Source: Treponema sp. (lineage in GTDB: Bacteria; Spirochaetota; Spirochaetia; Treponematales; Breznakiellaceae). Taken from it: DNA of 7,182 nt. The DNA is taken from NCBI GenBank assembly GCA_031272575.1, contig JAISTO010000067.1, forward strand, positions 1 through 7,182, read 5' to 3'. Below, piece after piece: positions 6,573-7,182 of this stretch (its first letter is position 1; each line of letters starts with the position of its first letter). The translations under genes and the position numbers were made by a program. A model generated the notes under the pieces. The model saw only the letters and a program-made list of their open reading frames with translations. It was not told the DNA's origin and did no database searches.

Positions 6573-6649
6573 ATCCCCCCTTTGGGGGGGTAGGGGGGGT
6601 CACGAGGCATTTTCTGTGACCCCTCCCTACCCTCCCCAGAGGGGAGGAT
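6573..6649. repeat. Head-to-head inverted repeat with a G-quadruplex motif in each arm
   Basis: Two copies of one element face each other around a 12-base loop (6604-6615). The consensus is GTGA, C7-8 with a pyrimidine break, TA, C7-8, ARA, G6-7, AT. The left copy (6603-6573) reads on the minus strand and the right copy (6616-6649) on the plus strand. Together they can form a stem of roughly 30 bp. They lie in the convergent gap between comM and rpmB, where a bidirectional terminator is expected, although no T tract follows. The left arm puts G7-TA-G7 on the plus strand (6584-6599). The right arm puts GGGGAGGGTAGGGAGGGG on the minus strand (6637-6620). Small internal hairpins (CCCC-AGA-GGGG) also exist within each copy. 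Confidence 0.8.
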
Positions 6650-6650
6650 G

Positions 6651-6667
6651 TGGTAACGAAGTTGCCA
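6651..6667. repeat. Small hairpin with GAA loop
   Basis: TGGTAAC and GTTGCCA flank GAA, giving a seven-pair stem with one G-T pair. The core AACGAAGTTGC recurs in the hairpin at 7163-7179. It directly follows the large inverted repeat and may be part of the same terminator or repeat complex. Confidence 0.5.
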
Positions 6668-6701
6668 TGGCATCACTCCCCAAGCGCTCCGCGCCCCCTA
6701 C

Positions 6702-6914
6702 TTACCCCGCACTCGCTTTAGTGTGCACCTTGCGGGGGATAATATCACTTTTAAGGCAGCGGGTGCAGATCTTGAGCGTGACGGTCGTGCCGCCGAGTTC
6801 CGTCTTGATCTTTTGGAGATTCGGCCTCCAGGTGCGGCGGGCGCGGTTTTTCGCGTGACTCACCGTGTTGCCGGTAACGGTATGTTTGCCGCAAATATCA
6901 CAGGTTCTGGACAT
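6702..6914 (-). CDS. rpmB: 50S ribosomal protein L28
   Basis: This 70-residue protein is ribosomal protein L28, a structural component of the large subunit. It opens with MSRTCDICGKHTVTGNTVSHAKNR, the L28 signature, followed by RRTWRPNLQKIK and a C-terminal KICTRCLKSD. Cys5, Cys8, Cys50 and Cys53 make two CxxC pairs, so this is the zinc-binding (C+) form. Length is normal and the protein is basic. The start is supported by AAGGAAGG four bases upstream. The gene is monocistronic in this window: no rpmG lies next to it, comM converges on its 3' end, and its own promoter lies about 50 bp upstream. Its stop (TAA) is about 35 bp before the small hairpin and inverted repeat that could end its transcript. 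Confidence 0.97.
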   Translation of the reverse strand: MSRTCDICGKHTVTGNTVSHAKNRARRTWRPNLQKIKTELGGTTVTLKICTRCLKSDIIPRKVHTKASAG

Positions 6915-6918
6915 AGTT

Positions 6919-6926
6919 CCTTCCTT
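6919..6926 (-). promoter_or_regulatory. Shine-Dalgarno of rpmB, inside a short upstream frame
   Basis: AAGGAAGG lies four bases before the rpmB ATG. It sits within a ten-codon frame that starts at the ATG at 6930 and ends with TGA after the rpmB start, in a different frame (MQGRNYVQNL). Whether that small frame is translated is unknown. Confidence 0.7.
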
Positions 6927-6962
6927 GCATAAAATTGCGCCGCCTCCCGGCCGCGCGTCTCT

Positions 6963-6991
6963 ACCCTAGCACAGACGCCGCGAAAAGTCAA
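6963..6991 (-). promoter_or_regulatory. Extended -10 promoter of rpmB
   Basis: On the minus strand TTGACT (6991-6986) and TAGGGT (6968-6963) are 17 bases apart, with TGC just before the -10. The -10 itself matches only three of six consensus bases, so the extended TGn and the good -35 probably carry it. Transcription should begin near 6956 and give a leader of about 42 bases. The architecture matches the FKBP promoter: CCCTTGACT, 17 bases, TGC before the -10. Confidence 0.75.
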
Positions 6992-7020
6992 GGGGGCGGG
7001 CGGCCTACCAGCAATTTTAC

Positions 7021-7182
7021 ATTTAACCACGGACCCCACGGACAAAAATTACTAAAATAGAGCCCCACTCCGAAAACAAGGAATTTTAAGAAAGTAAACG
7101 CGAATTACGCTAATTTACACGAATTTACGCGAATATTATTCTTAAAATTCGCGTTCATTCGTTAGCAACGAAGTTGCTACTA
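7021..7182. repeat. AT-rich intergenic repeat region without a gene
   Basis: No coding frame with protein character is visible here. CCACGGAC occurs twice, one base apart (7027-7034 and 7036-7043). A 12-bp perfect inverted repeat, GAATTTTAAGAA (7081-7092) and TTCTTAAAATTC (7139-7150), encloses four degenerate tandem units of 9-11 bases (ACGCGAATT, ACGCTAATTT, ACACGAATTT, ACGCGAATATT; 7098-7137). AACGCGAATT (7097-7106) also has its reverse complement at 7146-7155. Repeats of this look are common between genes in several bacterial groups; I cannot name the family. The region may be longer than what is shown. Confidence 0.7.
7163..7179. repeat. Perfect 7-bp hairpin with GAA loop at the right edge
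   Basis: TAGCAAC and GTTGCTA flank GAA. The core AACGAAGTTGC also occurs in the hairpin at 6651-6667, with one arm base differing. No T tract is visible before the window ends, so terminator function cannot be judged. Confidence 0.55.

Noticed and set aside
1..7182. tRNA, rRNA, CRISPR array, insertion sequence or riboswitch
   Set aside because: I saw no cloverleaf with a CCA-side acceptor, no regularly spaced repeats with unique spacers, no transposase-like frame, and no purine-riboswitch-like leader before purH.

Overview
The window is a high-GC bacterial chromosomal segment made of housekeeping and accessory genes. The best inference is a spirochaete, probably of the Treponema/Spirochaetales group. 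The support is indirect: a loose lipobox on a lipoprotein, the flavour of the ComM and PurH proteins, and paired FKBP isomerases. No rRNA or other decisive marker is present, so the lineage is not settled.

Layout from left to right. Positions 1-2197 hold a minus-strand cluster read right to left: a consensus sigma-70 promoter (2169-2197), a lipoprotein FKBP isomerase, a second exported FKBP isomerase overlapping it by ATGA, and after 21 bp the start of a GPH/MelB-family sugar:cation symporter that runs off the left edge. Positions 2209-3810 encode PurH, the last two steps of IMP synthesis, on the minus strand. Its -10 box lies so close to the ATG that a leaderless mRNA is predicted. Positions 3872-4816 (minus) encode a protein I cannot place in a named family. 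It has a sigma-region-2-like N-terminal half and a C-terminal helix-turn-helix. It is divergent from comM (4933-6537, plus), across a strikingly AT-rich spacer full of palindromes.

comM converges on rpmB (ribosomal protein L28, 6702-6914, minus). The 164-bp convergent gap contains a head-to-head inverted repeat whose two copies each carry a four-run G-quadruplex motif, one on each strand, followed by a small hairpin. rpmB has its own extended -10 promoter. The right edge (about 7021-7182) has no gene. It holds AT-rich repeat DNA: an 8-bp direct repeat, a 10-bp-period array bracketed by 12-bp inverted repeats, and a hairpin that matches the core of the one beside rpmB.

The genes do not form one pathway. 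The FKBP pair and transporter form one cell-envelope operon; purH, comM and rpmB are housekeeping. The most interesting unexplained items are the sigma-like protein with its palindromic divergent spacer, the mirrored G-quadruplex element between convergent genes, and the leaderless purH start.
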